A DNA stretch of 27,904 bases from a virus, in IMG/VR virus record IMGVR_UViG_3300007538_000133, positions 1-27,904 of that record; one strand, given 5' to 3'. Shown piece after piece: positions 14,373-20,745 of this stretch. How positions within the stretch are numbered: position 1 is the first letter of the stretch; each line of letters begins with the position of its first letter. The translations under genes and the position numbers were made by a program. Below the pieces are notes generated by a model, which saw only the letters and a program-made list of their open reading frames with translations, did not search any database and was not told where the DNA came from.

Positions 14373-16216
14373 GCCATCGCATCCCCAGCGAGGAAGCCAT
14401 ACCAAGTGGTGCCTCCGTTCACTGTCATAAACGTGTAAACGTCCACCTCGCCGCTTGCAGGGGCAGCAGGAGCCGCGCCACCAGCCCAGTCAACCGAGGC
14501 AGGCCATGTCAGCGTGTGGGTGCCGCCAGCCGTGATGATGAGGCTGAATGTGCCGACCTGACCAGACGAGGGAACACCCGTGAAGGTGAAGGTCGTGTTG
14601 CCAGAGGTCGTCAGCGTGTAGGTGTCTCGTGCGCCTACGTCTACCGACGGGGTGGTGCCGGAAAGAGCAGCCGAGGTATTGTCGATCCCCGCACCGGGGA
14701 CACGGAAGCGAGTGACACTGCTGTTCCCCAACGTGATCTCGTTGGAAACTGAGGTTGAAGATGGGTCAGCAGTGACCCCAATCACTATGTTGTTTGAGCC
14801 TGTGGTCAGACCCGCTTCGCCCGCATAGTCTCCGATAACGACGTTGAATTGGCCACTCGTAATGTCCTCACCCGCCTTTCGACCTATGCAGACGTTATAT
14901 GCACCTGTGGTGGTGAACTGCATGGCGTCTTCACCAATAGCCACGTTGTTTGCGCCTGTGACCGAAAGGAGGTTAAATCCTCCAATACCTATATTGGCGT
15001 TTCCGTTTGCCGCTGACGACATAGGACGCCAACCGATACCGATATTTCGCTGGCCCGATGTTATGTTGTCGCCAGCCTCCATCCCTAGAAACACATTGTA
15101 TGTGCCGGAAGTCAGCTTTGCGCCAGCGCTGTCGCCAACCGCGATGTTGTACCCAAAAGCAGCCGTAGCCACTCCAACACCCATAGCGTCCTGACCGATG
15201 GCGACGTTGCGTCCCCCCGTAGTGGCGGCATCCAACGCCCCGCTACCGATAGCCACGTTGTTGGAGCCGGTGGTGAGGTTGGCTCCCGCTAGGCTACCTA
15301 CAAGGACATTGGTAGTTCCCGTAGTCAGGTCATACCCGGCATCCTCACCAATGCCGATGTTGCTTGCTCCCGTGCTTGCGCCAGATACTCCACTTAATGC
15401 CCTACTACCAATCGCAATACGGTAATCTCCCTCGTTGAAGTATCCAGCCTGATACCCCACTGCGACGGTTCTATATCCCCCGGCTAGTCCCGCCGAAGCA
15501 CCGACAGCAACAGCTCCGCTTTGAAATCCATTCCGAGCAGCACTGTTACCGATAGCAACATTATCAGAGGTTGTAGTGGCGCTGAAGAGTGCCTCTTCCC
15601 CGATCACCACGTTGCCGGAGCCAGAGGTTAAAGCCTCGCCTGCGGTGACACCGACAACGAAGTTGTTTGCGCCTGTCGTTAGTGCAGGAAGCGTAGCAAT
15701 GGCGGCTAGGTTATTTGTCCCAATGACTGAGAACGCGCCCCCAGACGTGACCCAATCATAGTCCGTCCCGTTCCACGACAGCACCTCACCAGAGGCAGCG
15801 GTGCCGGTATTCAAGTGGGTGTCAACCAACGGGTTTACATTGCCCGCGTCGGTTACGTCAGCCCCAGATTCAATGCCATCCAGCTTGGTCTTGTCGCCGT
15901 CAACAAACGGCCCCTCAGCGGGGGGCTGTTGAATGTCCTCAGCGGCCGCCGTCACGTAGACAACCGCATCTCCGGAAAGACTGAGCAGAGAGCCGGTGGA
16001 GCTTTCATCCAGCACGCGCGTCAAGGTACCCGAGCTATAGGTGCCAAGGCCGATCTCCCAAGCATCCCCCTCCTCAATGACGTAGCGGACTACGTCCGCG
16101 TCGGTCACGCCAGCGGCGGAGAACGTCTGGAAGCCGTCAACCGCCGCCCCGAGGGTGATTGTCCCCGTGCCTGTGGTGGCCGTGGTCATCTTTGCGCGGT
16201 TGACGAGCGTTACCAT
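14369..16216 (-). CDS. Long tail fibre with about 18 NxxIG repeats, 615 aa
   Basis: Residues 1-95 are a virion-attachment domain common in aquatic phage fibres ([40 protein letters not shown]). Residues 100-175 include [17 protein letters not shown] and a linker frequent in fibre proteins. Residues about 184-480 hold some 18 units with cores such as NNVAIG, RNIGIG or YNVFLG spaced 15-20 residues apart, resembling the left-handed beta-roll of YadA-type trimeric adhesins. The array closes with NNIVIG and [10 protein letters not shown]. Residues 520-615 form a beta-rich C-terminal domain with [20 protein letters not shown] and [15 protein letters not shown] lies six bases before the ATG. It probably forms a trimeric fibre contacting the host. 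Confidence 0.86.
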   Translation of the reverse strand: MVTLVNRAKMTTATTGTGTITLGAAVDGFQTFSAAGVTDADVVRYVIEEGDAWEIGLGTYSSGTLTRVLDESSTGSLLSLSGDAVVYVTAAAEDIQQPPAEGPFVDGDKTKLDGIESGADVTDAGNVNPLVDTHLNTGTAASGEVLSWNGTDYDWVTSGGAFSVIGTNNLAAIATLPALTTGANNFVVGVTAGEALTSGSGNVVIGEEALFSATTTSDNVAIGNSAARNGFQSGAVAVGASAGLAGGYRTVAVGYQAGYFNEGDYRIAIGSRALSGVSGASTGASNIGIGEDAGYDLTTGTTNVLVGSLAGANLTTGSNNVAIGSGALDAATTGGRNVAIGQDAMGVGVATAAFGYNIAVGDSAGAKLTSGTYNVFLGMEAGDNITSGQRNIGIGWRPMSSAANGNANIGIGGFNLLSVTGANNVAIGEDAMQFTTTGAYNVCIGRKAGEDITSGQFNVVIGDYAGEAGLTTGSNNIVIGVTADPSSTSVSNEITLGNSSVTRFRVPGAGIDNTSAALSGTTPSVDVGARDTYTLTTSGNTTFTFTGVPSSGQVGTFSLIITAGGTHTLTWPASVDWAGGAAPAAPASGEVDVYTFMTVNGGTTWYGFLAGDAMA

Positions 16217-16225
16217 GGGCAGTCC

Positions 16226-16663
16226 TTACGCGATACGGATGATGGCGTTTGATGCGTCCGCCGTCGGGAACACGATCTGAAAATCGCCAGCGGTGGATGC
16301 CTTGTCGGCCCCAAAATCCAGCACGACGACCGTTGGGTTGCCTGCCGTGGTGGTGTTGTAGATCAACGCGCCCCGGGCCGTAATCGTGGCCGAGGTGAAC
16401 GTCAGGTCCGCAAAATCCGTCAGCGCAGTCGTGCCCGACGTGGTCGGGGTAACGTTGGTCAGCGTGCCGCCGCCAGCAGAATACGACCCCGAGGCACCAA
16501 CTTCGTTGGTCGCCGTATAGGCCGTAGTGGCCGCCGTGAAGGAAGCCGAGTCCGTATAAAGCGCCAGCTTGAACGTGTGCCCGGTGCTTGCGGTGAAGTC
16601 GTGCTTGGCCTGCAGCAGCTCTTGCTTGAAGGACGTGCACATGAAGTTGCCGGTAAAGGCCAT
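16226..16663 (-). CDS. Virion structural protein, 145 aa
   Basis: A beta-rich Ser/Thr/Ala protein beginning MAFTGNFMCTSFKQELLQAK, with HTFKLALYTDSASF, FADLTFTSATITARGALIYN, VVVLDFGADKAST and an end FPTADASNAIIRIA. I recognise this arrangement from small structural proteins that are frequent in aquatic phage tail modules; no enzymatic motif is present. AAGGAG sits eight bases before the ATG and overlaps the preceding stop. Position between an adaptor and a fibre gene suggests a tail or collar component. The exact place in the virion is unknown. Confidence 0.82.
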   Translation of the reverse strand: MAFTGNFMCTSFKQELLQAKHDFTASTGHTFKLALYTDSASFTAATTAYTATNEVGASGSYSAGGGTLTNVTPTTSGTTALTDFADLTFTSATITARGALIYNTTTAGNPTVVVLDFGADKASTAGDFQIVFPTADASNAIIRIA

Positions 16664-16664
16664 G

Positions 16665-16955
16665 TCAGAGTCTCCTTATGAGTTCGGCGAGCTCAGGGTG
16701 CCCGGCCTCTACCAGTGCATTATACACTGTTGTCCTATCGCTGTGAACCGCCTGTTGGAGGTACACCTCTACCAGCCCCTGCACGCGCGCTCGGAACGCC
16801 AAAGCCTGATCTCGGATTGCCGGAGGCGCAGTATCCGCCACCGACACAATCTTCTCTACGCACTGTTCGGCAAGCTCGGCCGCAGTGAACCCGCGATTGG
16901 TGGTGGTGCGGACACCGACCTGAAAATCCGACGGCATCTGAGCCAAAAAAGTCAT
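16665..16955 (-). CDS. Conserved small phage protein, 96 aa
   Basis: The protein is helical, with a conserved-looking core: IVSVADTAPPAIRDQALAFR, QGLVEVYLQQAVHSDRTTVY and a C-terminus NALVEAGHPELAELIRRL. I recognise this pattern as a recurrent hypothetical protein of aquatic phages, but no function is known to me. The ATG overlaps the stop of the adaptor gene (ATGA), indicating co-translation. It may assist tail or adaptor assembly; that is position-based inference. Confidence 0.8.
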   Translation of the reverse strand: MTFLAQMPSDFQVGVRTTTNRGFTAAELAEQCVEKIVSVADTAPPAIRDQALAFRARVQGLVEVYLQQAVHSDRTTVYNALVEAGHPELAELIRRL

Positions 16956-17599
16956 GTTGCAAGCACCTTGTTTCGATAAGCGTCCCCGGCCGACCGCGTG
17001 CCGATAACGTCGAGCGCCTCAAGCGCATCTTGATACGTGCGCTCATACGCCTGCATGAGGTCCGGATCACCCTTCAAGAAGCGATAGGCCTCAACTAGGG
17101 TGCCGTAGAGCAGTACGGTCTCTGCATTGTCGCCCAACCACGACGTCCCCGTATCCACGATAGACGGCGGGTCGAAGTAATAGTGCAGCTCCGCTTGGTA
17201 CTCTGCGCTGGGAGAGGGGGCGATGATGAAGTGTCCGTTTGACCCTCCGCTCGAGTAGTCCCCATCAAACTGTGCATAGTACCGAGGAGTTCCGGTATCT
17301 GTGGGGTTCGGGTACGCCTCGCGCAAGAAGTTGACGTCCTTGTTCACGAGGTACGTGTAAACCCCAGCGGCATTGATCACCGCTAGGGAAAACACAGACA
17401 GCATGTCCGATGGACGCGACAGGTAGACGCTACCCGACGCCAGCGAGGTCGTCGAGTTCTTGCGGAGTTCGGGGATCATGACGCGGCGAAAGATGCGCTC
17501 TTCTGCCTGCCGTATGAATGTGTCGATCTGCGAGACAAACGTGGTCTCGGTGCTCTCCACATAATCCTCTACTGCCTGTACCAGCTCGGTGTAGTTCAT
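16952..17599 (-). CDS. Head-to-tail adaptor-like protein, 215 aa
   Basis: The pattern matches phage adaptor/tail-tubular proteins (T7 gp11 and SU10-type adaptor relatives). An N-terminal helix pair (ELVQAVEDYVESTETTFVSQ and IDTFIRQAEERIFRRV) precedes a beta-rich centre with YLSRPSDMLSVFSLAV and PRYYAQFDGD. C-terminal helices (LLYGTLVEAYRFLKGDPDLM, then QDALEALDVIGTRSAGDAYR) complete it. Such proteins form a 12-fold ring under the portal and bind the nozzle. The ribosome site is weak, so translation may depend on the upstream gene three bases away. A second adaptor-like protein lies at 18231-18902; which binds the portal directly cannot be told here. Confidence 0.78.
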   Translation of the reverse strand: MNYTELVQAVEDYVESTETTFVSQIDTFIRQAEERIFRRVMIPELRKNSTTSLASGSVYLSRPSDMLSVFSLAVINAAGVYTYLVNKDVNFLREAYPNPTDTGTPRYYAQFDGDYSSGGSNGHFIIAPSPSAEYQAELHYYFDPPSIVDTGTSWLGDNAETVLLYGTLVEAYRFLKGDPDLMQAYERTYQDALEALDVIGTRSAGDAYRNKVLAT

Positions 17600-17602
17600 G
17601 TC

Positions 17603-17911
17603 TTAGCCGTTCTTCGAGAACTTGCCGCCTTTGGTGGCCGCGCCCATGCCCCGGCACATGCCGCCGCCAGCCATGCGCTTCTCTTTGCGCTCGGTAGCGG
17701 AGGACTCTTTGCCCTCGTGCTTTTTCATGGCCGCCTTGGACTTGTACTTTTCCTTGCCGCCATATTCGGAGACCTTGCCACCGGCTTTGTAGCCCTTGGC
17801 TGCCTGATCCAGCGCGCTCTGCGCTTCAAAATCAGATCGGGTAGTTGGTCGGATGGACTTCTTGGGTGCTGCCGAGGGCCGCGCCTTCGGACGGGGGGAT
17901 TTTTTCATCAT
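17603..17911 (-). CDS. Small highly basic Lys/Gly-rich protein, 102 aa
   Basis: No function can be assigned. The N-terminus is Lys/Arg/Pro-rich (KKSPRPKARPSAAPKKSIRP). A middle helical part (FEAQSALDQAAKGYKAGGKV) precedes a Lys/Glu-rich helix. The C-terminus holds AGGGMCRGMGAATKGGKF, aligning with KKGGAVRGDGCCMRGK of the 62-residue protein at 19433-19621. The net charge is strongly positive, so DNA or capsid-interior binding is plausible but not shown. GAGGA lies six bases before the first ATG, and the start overlaps the previous stop. It belongs to a run of similar basic proteins. Confidence 0.78.
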   Translation of the reverse strand: MMKKSPRPKARPSAAPKKSIRPTTRSDFEAQSALDQAAKGYKAGGKVSEYGGKEKYKSKAAMKKHEGKESSATERKEKRMAGGGMCRGMGAATKGGKFSKNG

Positions 17912-18231
17912 GAGTTGTCCTCAGTGTTGACGGTTACGGTTCCAACAGAGCCTACCATAGACTGCGCTGGGTTGCCTACAGGGTTCCACCCCCACAGGGC
18001 CCGGCTCGCCTGCATGGAGGTATCGGGGCGGGGATTGACCAGCGACTGCGGATCAAAAATTTTAGCCCGGCCCAGAAAGTTCTGGGGGTGATCCGGATCG
18101 ACCACATCCTTACCGACACGCATGCCGGTCTTCTTGCCGTTCTTGTACTCCCAGACAAGCTCGTTCAGCGGGTAACGAAACCCTGTCTTGTCGCAGTAGC
18201 CGAAGGCGTATTTACCGGCCGCGCGAGACAT
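17908..18231 (-). CDS. Conserved hypothetical virion-module protein, 107 aa
   Basis: The protein begins MSRAAGKYAFGYCDKTGFRY and continues with LVWEYKNGKKTGMRVGKDVV, then DPDHPQNFLGR. The C-terminal half is Gly/Asn/Pro-rich with RALWGWNPVGNP. I recognise the N-terminal block from aquatic phage structural modules, next to adaptor genes, but not a function. Only one Cys is present, so it is not a classical zinc ribbon. It overlaps both neighbours (TGATG at the start, ATGA at the end), implying coupled translation with the adaptor upstream. Confidence 0.8.
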   Translation of the reverse strand: MSRAAGKYAFGYCDKTGFRYPLNELVWEYKNGKKTGMRVGKDVVDPDHPQNFLGRAKIFDPQSLVNPRPDTSMQASRALWGWNPVGNPAQSMVGSVGTVTVNTEDNS

Positions 18232-18902
18232 CAGATGTACCCCACATACGGCACAAAGCGGACAGATGCCCGGTCCTCGTCCTCTCCAGCGGCCAGACCA
18301 AACTGCTCGTCGTAGTCCGCCTTCAGTTGCGGCACCCGGGACGCCGCTTCAGGCTTCTTCATCGCGATCTGGTAAGACAGCCCGGCCACGAGTGCCGGTA
18401 TGAAGCGGGGAGGTACGGCGGCCGTAGTGCCCACCCCCGATGCAAGCCCGTCGATGCCCTTGAGCCGGTAGTAGAAGAGAGTGTACGGGGTCGTGGTATC
18501 CGGAGTAGGCCACAAGGTGACAACCACGTCACTCACATTGCGCGCCACGTAGATTTGGGTGGGGCGGCCAACGGTATTCTTATTGGTCTGCTGCGCGTAG
18601 GTGGATACGCTGATACGTTCGAGCGCGGTGTCTACCTGAGACGTCCCGCTTCCCGTGCGCAGCTGGTGCTCGATGAGATCAATAGTGTCTGAGGGCATCG
18701 TGTACGTGGTCGTGCCTGCGGTAAGCGCCAGCGTCCCCGATTCGATGGTGAACAGGTTGAGGCCCCGGTTCTGCCACTCTAGGGCCAGCAGGTTCAAGCT
18801 GCGCCGTGCAGTCCGCAGGTCATACCCGGAACGCATCTCGAGGCCTGCGCGCTCGTAGGCCTCTTCAAACAACTCTGGTAGGTCTGGGACGACAACGGCC
18901 AT
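18231..18902 (-). CDS. Head-completion/adaptor-like protein (gp4/gp11 group), 223 aa
   Basis: The N-terminus is helical (LPELFEEAYERAGLEMRSGY; LRTARRSLNLLALEWQNRGL), a layout typical of podophage adaptor and gp4-type tail accessory proteins. The middle is a beta-domain: TLALTAGTTTYTMPSDTIDL, then ISVSTYAQQTNKNTVGRPTQ and VVVTLWPTPDTTTPYTLFYY. The C-terminus is helical (PPRFIPALVAGLSYQIAMKK). It would bind the portal ring and start the tail. Sixteen bases of AGGAAGT-rich sequence precede the ATG and overlap the previous stop. Homology to one specific reference protein cannot be settled by eye. Confidence 0.78.
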   Translation of the reverse strand: MAVVVPDLPELFEEAYERAGLEMRSGYDLRTARRSLNLLALEWQNRGLNLFTIESGTLALTAGTTTYTMPSDTIDLIEHQLRTGSGTSQVDTALERISVSTYAQQTNKNTVGRPTQIYVARNVSDVVVTLWPTPDTTTPYTLFYYRLKGIDGLASGVGTTAAVPPRFIPALVAGLSYQIAMKKPEAASRVPQLKADYDEQFGLAAGEDEDRASVRFVPYVGYI

Positions 18903-18905
18903 GGC

Positions 18906-19280
18906 TTACTTCCTGAACTTCGCGGTCTTGGCCGCAATCTTCTTCGGTTGCGGGACAAACTGCTTGCCTTTAGCGGTGCCCTCGCGCTTCGCGCGGGTGG
19001 TGGCCGCATATTCCGACTTGGTAAGGGACTCCCGGGCCTTCTTAGGCAGGTACCGCTCTCCCGTCTTACCTGACGGCTTACCACTCTTGGTGCCCCAGTC
19101 TTCTTTGGTCCACTTCGACATAGATTTTTGGGCCGACGATTTCTCCCCAGTATACCCCCCGCCGCCGTCGCGGTAGAGCTTACCGGCAAGCTGCATGGCG
19201 CGGGCGGAATGCTTTCCACCCATTTTAGCCTTGGCTTGCGCCTTAGACTTTTCCCACAGCTTTTCGTTCGTTCGGCCCAT
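18906..19280 (-). CDS. DUF5872-type basic protein, 124 aa
   Basis: The C-terminal two thirds carry the DUF5872 signature: KWTKEDWGTKSGKPSGKTGE, RYLPKKARESLTKSEYAATT and GKQFVPQPKKIAAKTAK. The N-terminal 50 residues are Lys/Ala/Gly-rich with an amphipathic stretch (RAMQLAGKLYRDGGGGYTGE). Function is unknown; the family is found mainly in viruses. The positive charge and lack of membrane segments would suit nucleic-acid binding or packing inside the capsid, which is inference. Neighbouring gaps are three bases on each side, and no strong ribosome site was seen, so coupling to the upstream gene is likely. Confidence 0.82.
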   Translation of the reverse strand: MGRTNEKLWEKSKAQAKAKMGGKHSARAMQLAGKLYRDGGGGYTGEKSSAQKSMSKWTKEDWGTKSGKPSGKTGERYLPKKARESLTKSEYAATTRAKREGTAKGKQFVPQPKKIAAKTAKFRK

Positions 19281-19283
19281 AAG

Positions 19284-19433
19284 TCACTTTGCCTTCTTGG
19301 CGCGTTTTTTCTTCGCCACGCCCTTGATGGTGCCCTTGTTCTCGGCAGCGTAGAAGATGCGGTCGCCCCGCTCCTTGCCGTACTGCTTCTCCATGGCGGC
19401 CTTGATCTTCTTGCCTTTGGCGTTCAGGGGCAT
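19284..19433 (-). CDS. Very small basic conserved protein, 49 aa
   Basis: The start at 19433 overlaps the previous stop by one base (TGATG). A longer ORF to 19472 would begin inside the neighbour. The sequence starts MPLNAKGKKIKAAMEKQYGK and continues with GDRIFYAAENKGTIKGV before a Lys-rich tail. This compact KGKKI...YG...FYA...NKGTI pattern recurs in many phage genomes as a small conserved protein of unknown role, usually near structural genes. It has no Cys and no membrane segment. It may bind nucleic acid; nothing here proves it. Confidence 0.8.
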   Translation of the reverse strand: MPLNAKGKKIKAAMEKQYGKERGDRIFYAAENKGTIKGVAKKKRAKKAK

Positions 19434-19621
19434 CAGCGCATACTCCCTTTGGTCTTGCCGCGCATGCAGCACCCGTCACCTCGAACCGCGCCGCCCTTTT
19501 TCATTCCCTGCGCCTTGCGCAGGAGCGGGGCAGGAGATTTGGTGGGGCCTCGAAGCGTAGATATCGCGGCTTTGATCCTACCGCCCAGTGCGTTTGCCGG
19601 TGCGCGCGTGTCTGTTTCCAT
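19433..19621 (-). CDS. Small basic Cys-containing protein, 62 aa
   Basis: AGGAG lies six bases upstream of the ATG at 19621, so this start is well supported. The C-terminal part KKGGAVRGDGCCMRGKTKG matches the pattern GGxxRGxGxxx[KR]G seen in the 102-residue protein at 17603-17911. The N-terminus (ALGGRIKAAISTLRGPTK) is helical. A Cys pair lies within the glycine-rich motif. No function is known to me. It is co-translated with the 49-residue gene that starts on its stop codon. Confidence 0.78.
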   Translation of the reverse strand: METDTRAPANALGGRIKAAISTLRGPTKSPAPLLRKAQGMKKGGAVRGDGCCMRGKTKGSMR

Positions 19622-19630
19622 AGCGATCTC

Positions 19631-19885
19631 CTAACACTTCCAAGCCCGCAGGCTCTTATTGATCCGGCTGTTTGGGTCATTGGCCGTCTTGGCCGACGTG
19701 AGCTTCTTCTTCATGCCCGACATCCGGGCACAAAAAGACTTCTTGCGGGCTCCGCCCTCTGGCTGTGGGGCCTTGAGCCCCGGCTTGCCCGGGTTCGCCT
19801 TGTTGTAAGACGCGCGACCCTTGGCGTTCAATCCGCCCTTGGCGCTCTTGCCTTCCTTACGGGTCCATGCCGGGGTCTTAGCCAT
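19631..19885 (-). CDS. DUF6321-type basic protein, 84 aa
   Basis: The sequence MAKTPAWTRKEGKSAKGGLN followed by AKGRASYNKANPG and GGARKKSFCARMSG follows the DUF6321 pattern, which is found in aquatic phages and some bacteria. The protein is Lys/Gly/Ala-rich and ends with a short helix (RINKSLRAWKC). No catalytic residues are evident. The ATG at 19885 lies four bases after the previous stop. Together with the other basic proteins nearby it may be a capsid-interior or DNA-binding component; that is inference from charge and location. Confidence 0.78.
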   Translation of the reverse strand: MAKTPAWTRKEGKSAKGGLNAKGRASYNKANPGKPGLKAPQPEGGARKKSFCARMSGMKKKLTSAKTANDPNSRINKSLRAWKC

Positions 19886-19889
19886 GGGA

Positions 19890-20165
19890 TCACTCGTAAA
19901 TGATGGTCGCCGACGTCACGTTCGTAAGGGTGACGTAGATGCTGGTGGAGCACAGAAGGCCGTCGTCCGGAATGTACAGGTCGTACGCATCGGCAACCGC
20001 AGGGGTCGCGAGGTTAAGTACAACCGCACCACTTGCGCCGCCGTCACGGACTACAATGCTTCCGGCAGTGCCATTGGCGATGTAATTCACCGTCTTCATG
20101 CGGGCGCGGCCGCCATAGGCCTCGCCGGTGGACGTAACTGTGACTGCGTGGACTGGGCAGCTCAT
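19890..20165 (-). CDS. Small beta-rich hypothetical virion protein, 91 aa
   Basis: Not recognised as a named family. The composition is beta-prone: VHAVTVTSTGEAYGGRARMK, then TVNYIANGTAGSIVVRDGG, LYIPDDGLLCSTSIYVTLTN and an end SATIIYE. It lacks a signal peptide or membrane helix and looks like a small jelly-roll or Ig-like structural subunit. The ATG overlaps the stop of the 40-residue gene (ATGA), and the preceding GAGGA provides a ribosome site. It may be a minor decoration or collar protein. Confidence 0.75.
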   Translation of the reverse strand: MSCPVHAVTVTSTGEAYGGRARMKTVNYIANGTAGSIVVRDGGASGAVVLNLATPAVADAYDLYIPDDGLLCSTSIYVTLTNVTSATIIYE

Positions 20166-20284
20166 TCCTCAGCATCCTTCTTGGGGGCTTTCTTCGGGGC
20201 CGCCTTTTTGAGGGGCGTACCATCCGGATTCAAGCCGCGTGCGGCGAGCTCTTCGGCGGTTGGTGGGGTAAATCGCTTACTCAT
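20162..20284 (-). CDS. 40-residue basic protein
   Basis: I translated this by eye. The ATG at 20284 has GGGGAG five bases upstream. The frame reads MSKRFTPPTAEELAARGLNP, then DGTPLKKAAPKKAPKKDAEE and TGA, and that stop overlaps the next ATG. The good ribosome site, the 11-base gap to the previous stop and the exact ATGA junction all support a real gene. The C-terminus KKAAPKKAPKK resembles histone-H1-like or linker tails, so nucleic-acid binding is possible but unproven. The N-terminal TAEELAARGL is helical. Confidence 0.75.
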   Translation of the reverse strand: MSKRFTPPTAEELAARGLNPDGTPLKKAAPKKAPKKDAEE

Positions 20285-20295
20285 CAGTGCTCCCC

Positions 20296-20520
20296 TTACG
20301 CCGCTGCAATCGTGCCGCCGGTATCCGAACGCTTCCAGTTCGTGCCGTCGGAGAAAGCGAGGATAGCTGCGCCAGCTGCGCCATTCGATACGTAGATGAT
20401 CGTACCGGCACCGGCCGTGGCCGCTGAGGGGGCGGCAGCAACTGTGTATGTCGGGACGATGATGTCACCAATGAAGCCATTGGTCGAGGTCACTGGACCG
20501 CTGAATGTCGTGTTCGCCAT
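20296..20520 (-). CDS. Small protein with fibre-type C-terminal module, 74 aa
   Basis: The start at 20520 is preceded by AGGAG five bases upstream; a longer frame to 20589 would run through an inverted repeat and has no ribosome site. Residues 1-40 are MANTTFSGPVTSTNGFIGD plus an Ala/Thr/Gly-rich linker. Residues 40-74 (TIIYVSNGAAGAAILAFSDG, then TNWKRSDTGG) align with the C-terminal module of the 486-residue fibre, which ends VPVYSDGTNWRIG. It could be a head fibre or decoration subunit. It is the first gene after the head-module terminator. Confidence 0.8.
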   Translation of the reverse strand: MANTTFSGPVTSTNGFIGDIIVPTYTVAAAPSAATAGAGTIIYVSNGAAGAAILAFSDGTNWKRSDTGGTIAAA

Positions 20521-20544
20521 GATATCTCCTGTCGTGGCTAGTGT

Positions 20545-20563
20545 CAGCCGCACCGTGCGGCTG
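20545..20563 (-). promoter_or_regulatory. 9-bp inverted repeat just upstream of the 74-aa gene
   Basis: CAGCCGCAC and GTGCGGCTG flank a single base, about 15 bases before the ribosome site of the next gene. It could be a 5'-leader hairpin or a repressor-type dyad. No -10/-35 pair of good quality is seen beside it. Confidence 0.5.
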
Positions 20564-20605
20564 TCAGGGATACCGCTAGGATACACCACAACACGCTAGA
20601 AAGAA

Positions 20606-20640
20606 AGAGGGGCACAATGGTTGGCCCATCGTACCCCTCT
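20606..20640 (-). promoter_or_regulatory. 15-bp stem-loop that is continuous only in minus-strand RNA
   Basis: In the minus-strand transcript AGAGGGGUACGAUGG pairs fully with CCAUUGUGCCCCUCU around a GCCAA loop. Two of the 15 pairs are G-U, which become A-C mismatches on the opposite strand. The stem is followed by UUUCUUUCU. It may be a second, back-up terminator or a structured leader of the downstream mRNA. Confidence 0.6.
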
Positions 20641-20685
20641 GGGCCAGACCGGGAGGAAATCTGACCGTGCGCATATAGTACACTA

Positions 20686-20723
20686 CCGAAAAACAAAAAA
20701 GAAGGGGCTCCCGAAGGAGCCCC
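20686..20723 (-). terminator. Strong intrinsic terminator after the major capsid gene
   Basis: On the minus strand an 8-bp stem GGGGCTCC/GGAGCCCC closes a TTCG tetraloop (20723-20704) and is followed by TTCTTTTTTGTTTTT. This is a textbook rho-independent terminator, 22 bases after the capsid stop codon. Partial read-through would set a high capsid to tail-protein ratio. The rest of the gap (20521-20685) holds the two stem-loops listed separately and an AT-rich patch (TACTATATG near 20675) without a convincing -35. Confidence 0.93.
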
Positions 20724-20745
20724 GACCGTAGTTCTGGTGCCCTGC

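Noticed and set aside
20521-20589. N-terminal extension of the 74-residue protein
   Set aside because: It would run through the 9-bp inverted repeat and over the AGGAG ribosome site that fits the ATG at 20520.
20660-20700. Promoter with TACTATATG as -10 just after the terminator
   Set aside because: The -10-like patch is reasonable but the bases 16-18 upstream are only the terminator T-run (2/6 match to a -35), so the support is too weak to list.
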